In this document: positions 47,819 to 57,500 of the stretch, in pieces | How positions within the stretch are numbered: position 1 is the first letter of the stretch | Layout of the letters: every line of letters begins with the position of its first letter | From: Adiantum capillus-veneris | Lineage: Eukaryota > Streptophyta > Polypodiopsida > Polypodiales > Pteridaceae | Direction: 5' to 3' | Assembly (NCBI GenBank): GCA_014529385.2 | Contig: CM043952.1 | Location: 153,621,057 to 153,678,556, forward strand | Length of the DNA stretch: 57,500 bases | Program-made: the position numbers and the translations under genes | The notes under the pieces: model-generated | What the model was told of the DNA's origin: nothing | The model's database searches: none | The model's input: only the letters and a program-made list of their open reading frames with translations

Positions 47819-47888
47819 TGTTGAGTATAGCCAATGGGGGATGATGGCGAAGTGGACGAGCAACCACGGTGCGCGTGCAGGGCAATGA

Positions 47889-47995
<107 letters not shown>

Positions 47996-48343
47996 TGACA
48001 CAGCAAAAGAGACAAAAAATAACACGCTATATTTTTTGCGTTGAGTTGAATCCCTACATATAAAGTTAGCCATGCACACTTCTAAATGAAGTGGAGTTCT
48101 TTTGCATGCTCCAAGGAGATGTTCCCATGGGCTGACACAAACGAAATTTGGGCTTGAATATCCAAAGATGTCTCCTTAGTCTTACAAGAGTACTATAAAT
48201 GTAAATAACATAAAATAGAAATACGTAATTGTACTTATCTTGGGTACAAAAATTCACAAGGATTAATGTTGTCGAGAATCGAATCATGCACAACCTTCAT
48301 TGCTTATTCTAAGCAAGAGCATAGTCCCTTGCTCTGATACCAC

Positions 48344-48816
48344 TGCTACAAACGCAGGTGCAGAGAGCCCTACAAAATCCTCAAAATAACACAATACAAA
48401 CCATAAAATGACAAATTCACAGACCTGACAAATCCCATAGCACATAATCGAGACTGCACGCGATCAGAGAGAAGTAGAGAGCGGGAGAGAGCGAGAGAGC
48501 ACATATAGGTGCACCTCCTAGAGCAGAGTGCTACACCGGCACGGTGAGAGAGAAGAGAGGAGAGGAGAGAAGAAAAGACACAAGCACTGGATGCAATCTC
48601 TCCCCGTGCGAGAGTGAGCATTTCCCTCTTACACGTATTTATTTATAGATTCTTCAATGCTAAAAAATGAATACACATTGACCGGCCGGGCATAAATGGC
48701 CATAGCTCATAATGAGCACTTGGATAATAGATGTACATAAAATGTGGTATCCTCGCCTAGCCTTAGCTTTTGCCACCTATCGGCTGCAAAATAAACAATT
48801 ATCAATTTCTATTACA
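48344..48816 (-). repeat. 5' LTR of the 36086-48816 element
   Basis: 473 bp. One base separates it from the exact tRNA-Met-type primer site at 48331-48342. Confidence 0.85.
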
Positions 48817-48842
48817 TGTGCCCTCTTGACAATACTTACGCT

Positions 48843-50858
48843 GTCGAGAAATTTGCGGTCTTGCCAAGAAAGCACCGGGCTTATGGCTATGAGAGTTTGT
48901 GAGAGAACTCAACAAAAACTATATGAAGGAGTTAAACCATAGATGCCATGAAGACTAGGGTTTGGAAAGAAGTGCAATCAAAGAAGACTCACTCTTTCTC
49001 TCTTGCACTCACACACACAAAGAAAGAACACAAAAGAGAATGTCAAAACAATACGAAAATGAAAACATCAATGCTACGGTCATATCGTATCATGGGTAGT
49101 ATGAAAGGGTTAATAGATGAGTTAATGGCATTCAATCTTGGCTGACCAAATAAGCTACAAATTGTTCTTTGGAATTGTAGCTTTGTGCTTACCGTAGTAT
49201 ATATATTTTGTCTAGTGATTGGGATTAATTGTGTGTACAAATCCTCTTGGTTCATAGCAAGATAAATACACTTACATCAAAAGAAAAATCATAGTCTATG
49301 AGAGGTAGTATGATGGGATCCGGTGATAGAAGTATTTCATTGAGCCTTTCTGGGCCAAAGAGAAACACTATACGTTGTTGAAAGTGTATTTTACGGCTAA
49401 TCCATACGTTAATTCTAATAGATTGTACAGAGTGAAAGCGATAGAAATTATCATCATGTGGGTTATTTATCTAGGATAGTATGTGAGAAATGTAGATATG
49501 AGAGAAGTGAAGAGATGAGAAGTTTCCCTCCCAAGCCCTATTCTTGCCCGTAGGCAATAAGGATACTGCGGGGAGAAATGTACTTGTAGCAAAGAGAACC
49601 TAAAATTTGTAGAGAGGATGAATTACTAAAAGTGAGAGAGATAGATTTGGTTAAGGAGATAATATTAGATATATATATATATATATATGTTGGATTAGAG
49701 ATGAAAAAGAAAACAACAAGAAATCAAGAAAACATCAATGTAGAACACATCTTACTTAACAAACCCTTTGGCACCATTATTGATGGAGAGAGAAAAATAG
49801 GAGAGAACTCCACTTTGATTGATACGCCAAGTGCAAGACCTTCTTTGATTAGAGTTGATCTTCCAAGGATAGCGTACAAGAATGGCTAGTCTTCCTCTAG
49901 GAGAAAGTGTAGGCTTGGGCTTATGTTTGTTAATGGCTAAGTACAATTAGGCATTACTACTCACTCCCTCAAGAATTCCTCTCATCAATGGCTTGAATGA
50001 TTGAGTTTTTTTTTCAATGAAGAAGAGGTCCCCTTTTATAAGTGAAGGGAAACCCCAAGGGTTTACACAAGAAGAGAGGAGCCAGTGTGAATAGGAATTG
50101 GAAAAGTTGGAAATGAGCTGTCCCTGCATGATGTGGGCAGACTGGGGTCCAGTATTTTGATCATATCTCCTCAACCGTGGCTCTAAAAAAAAAAGTAAAA
50201 ATATGGGCAGAAATTTCAGCTCATTAGCTACAATTTTCATTTTAAAATCATTTTCCAATTCGGATTGGAACCTTGTGTAAAAAATTCATCAAAATAGGGT
50301 CCATTTTTGGTAGCAAAAGTCTTCCCGTGGTCCCCTTAGCCTAGACTTTCATTTAATTCCAAAGGACACCTCATGCCATATGAAAGCATGACATTGCTGC
50401 TTGACAAAGTTTTGTAATCATGCTTGCAATAATGCATTAAAATAAGTGTATCTTTGAAATCATGCCACCTAGTGTCCCACTAGGATTTGATTCCCTCCTA
50501 GTAGCTATTTAAAAAGAAATATAAGAAAAGTATAAAAAATACATAGAATATATATATATTGGAGTTTACCCTAGATATAGGATCTAGCTAGGGTGTGAGA
50601 TGATAATGAGATAGTAGAAATAAAGAATCAATGCTTTTTGCCCAAGTTAAAGAGGCGGAGCTATTGAGCTTTTCCCATAGTATTTTCTGATTGTAAAGTA
50701 AGGATAGGTTACCCTTGAGAAAAATAATAGGATGAGATAGAAGGCTTATTATTATACTTAAATATGCATACGTACATTATAGGAAAGATAATTATGTATT
50801 TAAAAAATTACAAGATAACTCTTGTAGCATGCGTTCCCACTATGTACGTGTCACAGCA
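48843..50858 (-). repeat. 3' LTR, about 2.0 kb
   Basis: The left edge is fixed by the match to 53157. The right edge is inferred from the adjoining purine tract and the TG start on the minus strand. Contains (TA)n at 49674-49688. No supported gene inside. Confidence 0.65.
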
Positions 50859-53073
50859 CGACATCCACCCCCTCTAAACCTGCACATCCTCCGGCATGTG
50901 CCAACCTCATGGTAACTTGTGAAAGCAATTGTATCCCCTGTCATCCCATGACCTCCTCCAGGATCATATGGGTAACTCAAAAACTTGTATTGTACTAAGC
51001 ATTGAGATTCTCCGCATCTTTTAATTCCTCTCGGATCAGAAGGAATTGTTATATACATTTGTCTCCAAAACATTTGTAACAAATCTCCATTATGGGCAAA
51101 ATCTTCATGAAGTAGAGACATAAGTTCCTCATCCTCCTCTTCAAAAAACACTTCCAGCCTTCCGGTAATATACTTGAAAGATTTTTGAAACTGCACTTTA
51201 ACCTTCTCACCAACCTCTAAATCCATATGTACCTCTTTCGCATAGAAGTCTGAATCTGCATCTTCATTCTCAAAAGAATCCTCTAGATAGCCTTTCTCAA
51301 CATCGAGAGAAACGTCAGAAATATGCATGGTAAACCTCTCATCAATTCTCTCACCTTTTACCAAATACCTCTCCAGCTTTACATCATAAAACTTTGCATA
51401 CCTCTCAAATATGGTGTTTAATTCCCTCTCAAAATCATCCTGGTAGGTATGCTCCCGGTCACTTGTAACCTCCTTGGAGTTAGTCTCTGACACAATATCT
51501 TCACCCCTTCTTCCTTTTGACCCATCGCTAAATTATCTTCAACTGAATCATGTCTCCACTTATATAGGGAGAACACTTCTTCATTACATGACTCTGGTGT
51601 CAGCATAGAGCTAGCATCCTCTTCTTGCTTCAAGGCATCACCATGTATACCCTTCATATCCATAGCAGATAGATGCTCACAAACCTGCTTGCAATTTATA
51701 CCCTGTGACACAAGACCTAAATCCCTTTTATGCCTCAGATATTGTTTGCATACCTGCAGGCAACCCTGTATAGTAGGCACTTTATGGCAAGCATCTTTAT
51801 TTGCATCTTCACACAGATAAGAAATATCACCCCAATCACAAACCATATCCCAAGAGGTTTCTTGCTCTTCTACTCTATCCTTTGATGTCACTTCAACCTG
51901 TATAGCATAACCAAACACTTCTCTATCTTTGATTTGTGAATCTTGAAGATTCATAGCTTCATCCGCAGAACCCCAATCCTCATGCAGAGAATCTACATCT
52001 GTCATTCCTTCCTCTACCATGGAATTGTGAAAGCTTGCTGCATCTAGCTCTAAATAAGGCACAATTTCATGAGTCATCTGCATCACATCTGCTACCCCAT
52101 ATATACAAGACATACATATTACTCTGTCAATGCACTCCTCTTCTTCCACCTCGTCTAGCTGAGGTACTTCACAATCCGCAATGCTACTAGCATAGCTATA
52201 CTCACAAGGGAAGATATTTTCAGTCACCCCCTCTAAATTAGCACTTTTGCAGCTAGGCATATCCATTTGGGTAGTACCACATGCATCAAACTCGCATAGG
52301 AAAGCATTGATAATGACTTCTTCATCCTGGTATATGTCTTCAGCATAGGCATCCGGCTCTTCTAAACTTGGTAAAAGTTCCTGGATCTGCTCAAAAGTAG
52401 ATTGTAGCACATCACTAATATAGCCGTCTTCCACCTGTTTTCCCTTCACATCCTCTGTCAAAACCATAGCATCCTCATCCTTGTATATACACTCATGTGC
52501 ATCTTCAAACGAATCAAAAGGAGCGTCCAAATCATCTATCATAGCCGACGAGTTTGCATCATCCTCTAGGTCGCTTTGAGCCATTTCAAGCGCTTGGATA
52601 GCATCATGAGAGTCATTATCTTGAGATACGAAGGTTACAAGACCCAAACGTGCATAAATAGCTTCTAAATTAGCCTGTATGGATGTGTTGACACTTGCAT
52701 GGCTTATAGGAGACACCAACTCTAGCTGGTCACATCCACTTCCACTCTGCTCCATCTCTTGGTCTTGATGTTCCAAGCATACATGTGTTATAGCTGTAGA
52801 AAATTCACCCCAATTGCTTGCATATACATTTGCATAGTCTTGAACTTGGTGCTTGAAATCATCACTCACAAGTTCAACAAAAGCTGCAATCATCCGAGAT
52901 TCTGGAATTTCTTGAAGCCTCATCTCTGTCACATAGCACTCAAGATATCCTTCTAGATCATAGCCTTCGAATATATTAAGCTCATTATATACGGATTGCA
53001 TAGCGCTTTCAATCGCTTTTTGAATCCGGTCTTCTTCTTCAAGCCATTTGCATCTGTCTGCAAGCTCTTTCAT
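50840..53073 (-). pseudogene. Orphan gag-like frame of the 2-kb-LTR element, one frameshift
   Basis: Two overlapping minus-strand frames, 53073-51418 (551 residues) and 51493-50840 (217 residues), would join by a one-base change near 51500. The N-terminus (MKELADRCKWLEEED, then AIESAMQSVYNELN, FVELVSDDFKHQVQDYANVY) is helical and weakly Gag-like (a F..LV......V.....W..F pattern). The rest is very acidic, low in Lys/Arg and rich in Asp, Glu and Cys. No knuckle, protease or polymerase is present. It ends 18 bases inside the 3' LTR. I do not recognise it. It could be a Gag that lost its relatives or a captured coding segment. Confidence 0.5.
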
Positions 53074-53130
53074 TTCAGCATATAGCTACTCAACTTTGCT
53101 AGCCATCTTTATGTACTCTCAACCCGGCTT

Positions 53131-53149
53131 GTTCACGTCGGGCTCACCA
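53131..53149 (-). other. Primer binding site of the 2-kb-LTR element
   Basis: The minus strand reads TGGTGAGCCCGACGTGAAC seven bases after the LTR. It begins with TGG, the complement of CCA, and reads like a tRNA 3' end; I cannot name the tRNA with certainty. Confidence 0.65.
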
Positions 53150-53156
53150 AAAATAC

Positions 53157-53543
53157 GTCGAGAAATTTGCGGTCTTGCCAGGAAAGCACCAGGCTTATGG
53201 CTGTGAGAGTTTGTGAGAGAACTCAACAAAAACTATATGAAGGAGTTAAACCATAGATGCCATGAAGACTAGGGTTTGGAAAGAAGTGCAATCAAAGAAG
53301 ACTCACTCTTTCTCTCTTGCACTCACACACACAAAGAAAGAACACAAAAGAGAATGTCAAAACAATACGAAAATGAAAACATCAAGGCTATGGTCATATC
53401 GTATCATGGGTAGTATGAAAGGGTTAATAGATGAGTTAATGGCATTCAATCTTGGCTGACCAAATAGGCTACGAATTGTTCTTTGGAATTGTAGCTTTGT
53501 GCTTACCGTAGTATATATATTTTGTCTAGTGATTGGGATTAAT
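53157..53543 (-). repeat. Truncated 5' LTR of the 2-kb-LTR element
   Basis: 387 bp matching 48843-49229. At 53543 the match ends abruptly after GGGATTAAT. The intact copy continues TGTGTGTAC, while this copy continues with the transposon terminus CATTAGG. Confidence 0.9.
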
Positions 53544-53576
53544 CATTAGGAAATTTTGGAGGTCATTTGGAGGGCC
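53544..53576 (+). repeat. 33-bp terminal inverted repeat, copy 2
   Basis: Begins CATTAGGAAATTT and ends TTTGGAGGGCC; one difference from 1973-2005 read on the minus strand. Confidence 0.85.
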
Positions 53577-53897
53577 ATATGAAGAGAGAGAAAAATAGAG
53601 CGCGTCCAATGAGCATGAAGGCTACGTTACGTAGAAAAGTACCTGGAAAAACTCAAAAAATAGGAAAATAGCATAAAACTTTCACGAAACTAGGATTGTA
53701 GCATAGTAATTTCCTTACTTTTACCGAGCTTTTAGGTGCTTGCGTGTGGTCCCACTTCTGATATTCTCTCATGGTCATTAACGTACTGGAGGGTGACCAT
53801 TAAGCCCGCACAAGATATTGGAATTTTGAAACACTTTCCCTCCATTAGAATGCTTTCAAAGTGAATCTCCCTCCACTAAAGCTTTTCTCTGAGAGTT
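53577..53897 (+). promoter_or_regulatory. Sub-terminal region and probable promoter of the plus-strand gene
   Basis: 321 bp between the terminal repeat and the ATG at 53898. No reading frame. No clear TATA box identified. It does not resemble the sub-terminal 170 bp of copy 1 apart from short A-rich phrases. Confidence 0.35.
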
Positions 53898-55318
53898 ATG
53901 GCATCCACGTCTTCTCGCCCAAGAGCCTCAAGGTGTTTACTGTCTCTCACACCAACAAACAACAACGGCACTTTGCCTAGAAGGCCAAGTAGTAGCATAT
54001 CCTCAATTACAATACCAGCTTCAATAAGTGCAGACAACCAATGGGTTGGACAAAGGATAAACAAAGGTTCATGGGTCCTCATGCAACCAAGAAGACCCAA
54101 GAGGTTTAGTGGTATCAACGTTTACCGCTCAGCATGGAAAGCCAGGGTGTTGGATTTCAAAGTTGAGATCGGCAAAAGATCTGTAAAGGAAGTTCTTGTT
54201 CAGCATGTGTTTACCCATCCAGAGGTGATAGCAAACGGTGGAAATGTATCAAATATACATCAACCACGTTGCAATTGTAAGTACTCTTGACATGTGAACT
54301 TACTGATACTCTCATTATAACTTTTCTTATATATTTTGCAATGTTTCTCCCGCTTGTTATGAGTAATGTCTCTACTCTTCACAACTCAATTACATTAGAT
54401 TTGTCATTTGTACTTATTGATACTCTTAGTTTAACTCTTCTTTTATATATTGCAGATGTTTATCCCTCTTCTTATGAGCAATGGGAGCCTGTGGAGTGCA
54501 TAATAGGCCTCTTCCATGTTGTACATGCCCATATTGGTTCTCTACAGTATTCAGAGAGGAGCAGCAAAAGATTGGCTGATGAGGGAATCTTTTTTTATGA
54601 CCACTTTTACCAACTCAGCTCAGGCAATAAGAATGGCATGTTGGTGAAACTACCTCTACCGACCGATTGGAACACTGTGGACTGGCCAGTTCCCGAGGAA
54701 ACAATGGTGGAGGCAATGCGAAGTAAGCTCTACAAGGATATACAAAGGTCTCTGCGTAGCTCTGTTCCTACCAAACTGGTTCGAATTGCAAACTTTTGTC
54801 CTGTTGCACTCTTCATAGAGCTGTTTCATAGCTACAACATCAGAGTTACAAAAACTATGTTCATGTGCAAGTCATTTCAGCAGTCATCCTGTGACAAACT
54901 TCTTGACAAAGGATGGTATGCAAAGGAAGAGATTGGTTTACGGTGCGAGGTCGCGCTTGATACTCTAGTTGTCAAGTACATGATTGCAAGCCAATCACTA
55001 TTACTCTCATTTTGGTATATGCGATCACAAATGCTAAACGGTAAGTACATTCCTATGGACCAAGTTTCTGCAGGTTTGGAAGATAATCCTACTGTGGATG
55101 TGGAAGTGATTGATAAAGAGAATGGCCTACTATTGGTGGTTACAATAAGGGAGCTATGCAGTCTTCAGCATTTGCGAAATGACATCATTGAAGAGTCAAT
55201 GGACAAGGAACTATCAGATTTTTCCTTTTTCTTAGCTGGCCGTAAGGTGATGCAGCGAAGAGAAAAAGATATTTTGTGCAAAGAGTTGGATGGTCGGGTT
55301 GAAGTAGTGTCAATGTAA
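53898..55318 (+). CDS. Transposon-borne protein of unknown function, two exons, 413 residues
   Basis: Exon 1 is 53898-54276 and exon 2 is 54456-55318, with a 179-bp intron (AATT/gtaagt and atattgcag/ATGT). The join keeps frame and gives one uninterrupted protein ending TAA/TGTAA at 55316-55318. The first 45 residues are Ser/Pro/Arg-rich and probably disordered. Residues about 47-115 (GSWVLMQPRR, AWKARVLDFKV, EVLVQHVFTHPEV) have alternating hydrophobic strands somewhat like a small BAH- or Tudor-type barrel, which is a weak guess. The C-terminal 280 residues, helical with scattered Cys, match nothing I know. It starts 354 bp inside the terminal repeat and reads inward, mirroring the transposase gene at the other end. 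An intact frame in a region of decayed elements suggests it is, or recently was, under selection. Confidence 0.6.
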
Positions 55319-55437
55319 CAGATATTCTTGTAAACCCAAGTGTATACAAATGACTTTCAAGACATGAAGTTTATTGATCTCATTTTTCAATTGTGCCCTG
55401 TGAAAAAGTGTGCTTGAAATACATTTGTTTACCACGT

Positions 55438-55440
<3 letters not shown>

Positions 55441-55522
<82 letters not shown>
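55441..55522 (+). repeat. (CT)n microsatellite between convergent genes
   Basis: About 40 CT units between the 3' ends of the two transposon genes. Confidence 0.95.
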
Positions 55523-55526
<4 letters not shown>

Positions 55527-55554
55527 ATATATTAGAAAAAGACAGATAGAAGAA

Positions 55555-57369
55555 TCATCTTAATTCATTAGAAAGTACAAACTCGTCCGTGAACAATGGA
55601 CTGAGATACAATTTCTGTAAGTATGGAATCAGAATATCTTCAAGGTAAAAATCGAAGGAATGCCCCTCGAAAGAAGGTGGTGAGATGGTTGTTCCCGGCG
55701 GATTTAGTTCTCCCTTTTCGGGAGTATCGTCAATTAGTAGTGTATTTGTTGCATCAAAGGGTACACCGATTTGGCTAAACGGTTTGTACAAAAGAGGTAA
55801 TCCTGGTTTTTTAGGGTGGTAGTGGCCCTCAATAGTAACGCATTTTCTTTGATCATACAAAAAGGCAAAATCTGACGTGTGAGCTTGGCATACACTGCAA
55901 ACTATTGCAACTAGTGGCGATAAGTTTTGCCTTTGCATTGAAGACCATATGCCAACTCTTAAGCGCGGAAGAAGAAACTCAATAAACTCCTTGGTTCCTG
56001 GACGAACCACGACTCGACAAGTTCCCATCCGAAACGTTTGCAAATCATCAAAGGGTCCTCTGTCACCGAGAGGCACCCGCATCAGCAGCAATCCATTGAC
56101 GTCCAAGATAATCAACCTCTGTAAAAGTTGACAAGTACATATAAGTAGTTAGAAGCTGAACATATTTTGCCATACTTGAATAGACATTACCGGAACAACC
56201 GTATCTACAGGTAGCAAGGGTCCATACTGGGTCTCTGTAGTGTTCATGTCATTGTTGCTCTCCTCCGCTTTATCTTCATAGTCATCATTCAAAGCTTCAT
56301 CAGGGGTCTCCCCCATGGCCCTTTCTGCCTGATTCAAGGTTGATCGGCTTGCTTCATACATCCTTTCCTGATCCATATCATTTTGCTCGTCCTGAGGCCT
56401 GCTTTCCTCATCCATATCCTTTTGCTCATATATAGGCCTGCTTTCCTCATCTTCGGTTTCAGCCATAGGCTCTTTTGGCTGTTCCACAGGCTGACTTGCC
56501 TCTTTTATTGTCTCCTCTGGTTGAACCTTAGCTGCTTCCATATGCTCATTTGTCCTTTCCTCATCCTCGACTCTTTGATCTTCTGCTGATATGACACCCT
56601 CGGCCCGATGCGATTCCACTGTATCGGATGTAGGGGTTTGTCGTGGTGGCACGTCATGTTTTGTAAGATCAATAGTGCGCTCATCCAAGCCGCTATCTTC
56701 AAGCTCTCTAGGGCTAGACATAGTAAGCAGGTGTTGTATTAAACTTACCCGGTATCTTTGCAAATAATCATATGTGTAGTTTTTTAAAGCACTCTGCAAA
56801 ATTGAAAGACCACATGATGAGAATTCTTTTATAGACTAAACCAAAACTAACTGAATGCATTGCAAAATGGGTACCTTAGTCATGAAAGGTTTTAATGCAA
56901 AGTAGCTTTGCAGGACATATTCTGCATGGAGAAGACATCTCCAGCCGCAAGAATTCCCATCGGTTTGATTTGGGACAGGTACTTCTTTGATTGTGGCCTT
57001 GTATAGTTCATACCTTCCACATAGCTTGCCATAGGCAAGCAACAACCTCTTTATACAACTGCATTAGGCAATGTCAAGATGTTAGCATGAGGCTTCAAAT
57101 TTACATGGATATCTATAATAAACACTTTCTGACACAAAACACTTACAGCCTAATTTCAGGGTGGGTTCCTTTTATTGAATTGAACACCCACACTGCTGGT
57201 TGGTCAACATCAAGGCATATGAGACTCCAATGATGGTTGTTCTCATATGGGAAGATGATCACAGTAACTTCCAGCATAGCACAGTGGCGGAACCAGCTCT
57301 CAAATGTCCCAGATGGACTATTCTTTTGTCTAATAATTACAGACATTTGTGGATCAAGGAGAAACACCT
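55555..57369 (-). CDS. Ulp1-type cysteine protease fused to an FCP1/NIF-type HAD phosphatase domain (partial at 5' end)
   Basis: Predicted exons on the minus strand are 57369-57147, 57058-56875, 56793-56191 and 56118-55555. All introns are GT-AG (88, 81 and 72 bp) and all joins keep frame, giving 523 visible residues. A further small exon at 57457-57423 is possible. Numbering from the visible start: His46 in ENNHHWSLICLDVD, Asn63 in WVFNS where Asp is usual, Gln105 and Cys111 in PNQTDGNSCGWRCLL. These form the H-(D/N)-Q-C site of the C48 (Ulp1/SENP) family, which cleaves SUMO or related conjugates. Residues about 136-336 are an acidic linker with short repeats (DEESRPIYEQKDMDEESRPQ). Residues 337-523 hold a HAD domain: ILDVNGLLL (motif I), VGIWSSM (motif II), the Lys of LYKPF, and TLLIDDTPEKGELNPPGT (motif IV). 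Plant HAD/FCP1-homology proteins have the same DLNGLL with Asn at the second position, so this domain looks captured from a plant gene. If the joins are wrong, these would be two adjacent genes. Confidence 0.65.
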
Positions 57370-57500
57370 CTGTGTGAGTGTGCAGTGGGAGTTGACTTTT
57401 GATCAGGCTGCAGAGACTCTACCTGAGTTAGCAAACCTATTATCTGAGTTTTCAAAGCTAGCAAGATAGTAACACTTACTTAAGACAAGCATAGATAATT

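Larger units (their letters stand above)
48843..53543 (-). mobile_element. LTR retrotransposon with about 2-kb LTRs and an orphan gag-like frame; 5' LTR cut by a DNA transposon
   Basis: The left repeat at 48843-49229 matches 53157-53543 (about 7 differences in 387 bp). The left LTR appears to extend to 50858, where minus-strand TGCTGTGACACG begins after a purine-rich GAGGGGGTGGATG, giving an LTR of about 2.0 kb. The right (5') LTR starts at 53157 and is interrupted at 53543 by the transposon beginning at 53544. A tRNA-3'-end-like primer site lies at 53131-53149. The internal region is only 2.3 kb with a single broken frame and no pol, so the element is non-autonomous. Confidence 0.75.
53544..57500. 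mobile_element. One end of a large DNA transposon, copy 2 (continues off right edge)
   Basis: The left boundary at 53544 is exact because the uninterrupted LTR copy at 48843-49300 serves as an empty-site reference. The first 33 bp match the terminal repeat of copy 1. Beyond that the sequence differs from copy 1, so this should be the opposite end of the element. It carries a plus-strand gene of unknown function and, convergent with it, a minus-strand Ulp1-HAD fusion gene. Confidence 0.75.

Overview
The window looks like nuclear DNA of a land plant with a large, repeat-rich genome. Support comes from Ty3 and Ty1/copia elements with plant-type tRNA primer sites, a CACTA element, plant-style splice sites and a HAD domain of the plant DLNGLL type. 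The LINE and the endonuclease-less Penelope-like element would suit a fern or lycophyte, but that is a guess. I see no ordinary housekeeping gene. Almost everything is mobile DNA inserted into other mobile DNA.

Layout. (1) 1-2005: one end of a large DNA transposon, with an intact spliced transposase-like gene running off the left edge. (2) 2008-14999: a complete 13-kb Ty3 element on the minus strand, with perfect 5-bp target duplications and nearly identical LTRs, inserted 2 bp from the end of (1). (3) 15005-19522: a Ty3 gag fragment, then a LINE fragment split by a CACTA element (16165-19093). (4) 19523-23214: an element bounded by long imperfect inverted repeats. (5) 24927-36027: a minus-strand copia element holding a plus-strand copia (28207 to about 31990) and a Penelope-like element (about 32020-34150). 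(6) 36086-48816: an LTR pair with no recognised coding of its own, containing a decayed plus-strand Ty3 (about 39970-44575) and a 1.65-kb non-autonomous LTR element (46517-48166). (7) 48843-53543: a minus-strand LTR element with about 2-kb LTRs and one orphan gag-like reading frame; its 5' LTR is cut by (8). (8) 53544-57500: the end of a second copy of the transposon in (1), with two intact spliced genes, running off the right edge.

The most interesting part is the pair of transposon ends in (1) and (8). They share a 33-bp terminal inverted repeat (32/33 identical) and point away from each other, and their sub-terminal sequences are otherwise different. Both junctions with older repeats can be placed to the base by comparison with uninterrupted copies elsewhere in the window. 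I infer that the two ends are opposite ends of one undescribed family. Its cargo would be: a transposase with a CxxC insertion; a protein of unknown function; and a predicted fusion of a Ulp1-type cysteine protease, an acidic linker and a plant FCP1/NIF-type HAD phosphatase domain. All three genes are free of stops and frameshifts over the visible exons, unlike nearly all other coding sequence here. The splice joins are my predictions and no transcript evidence was available.
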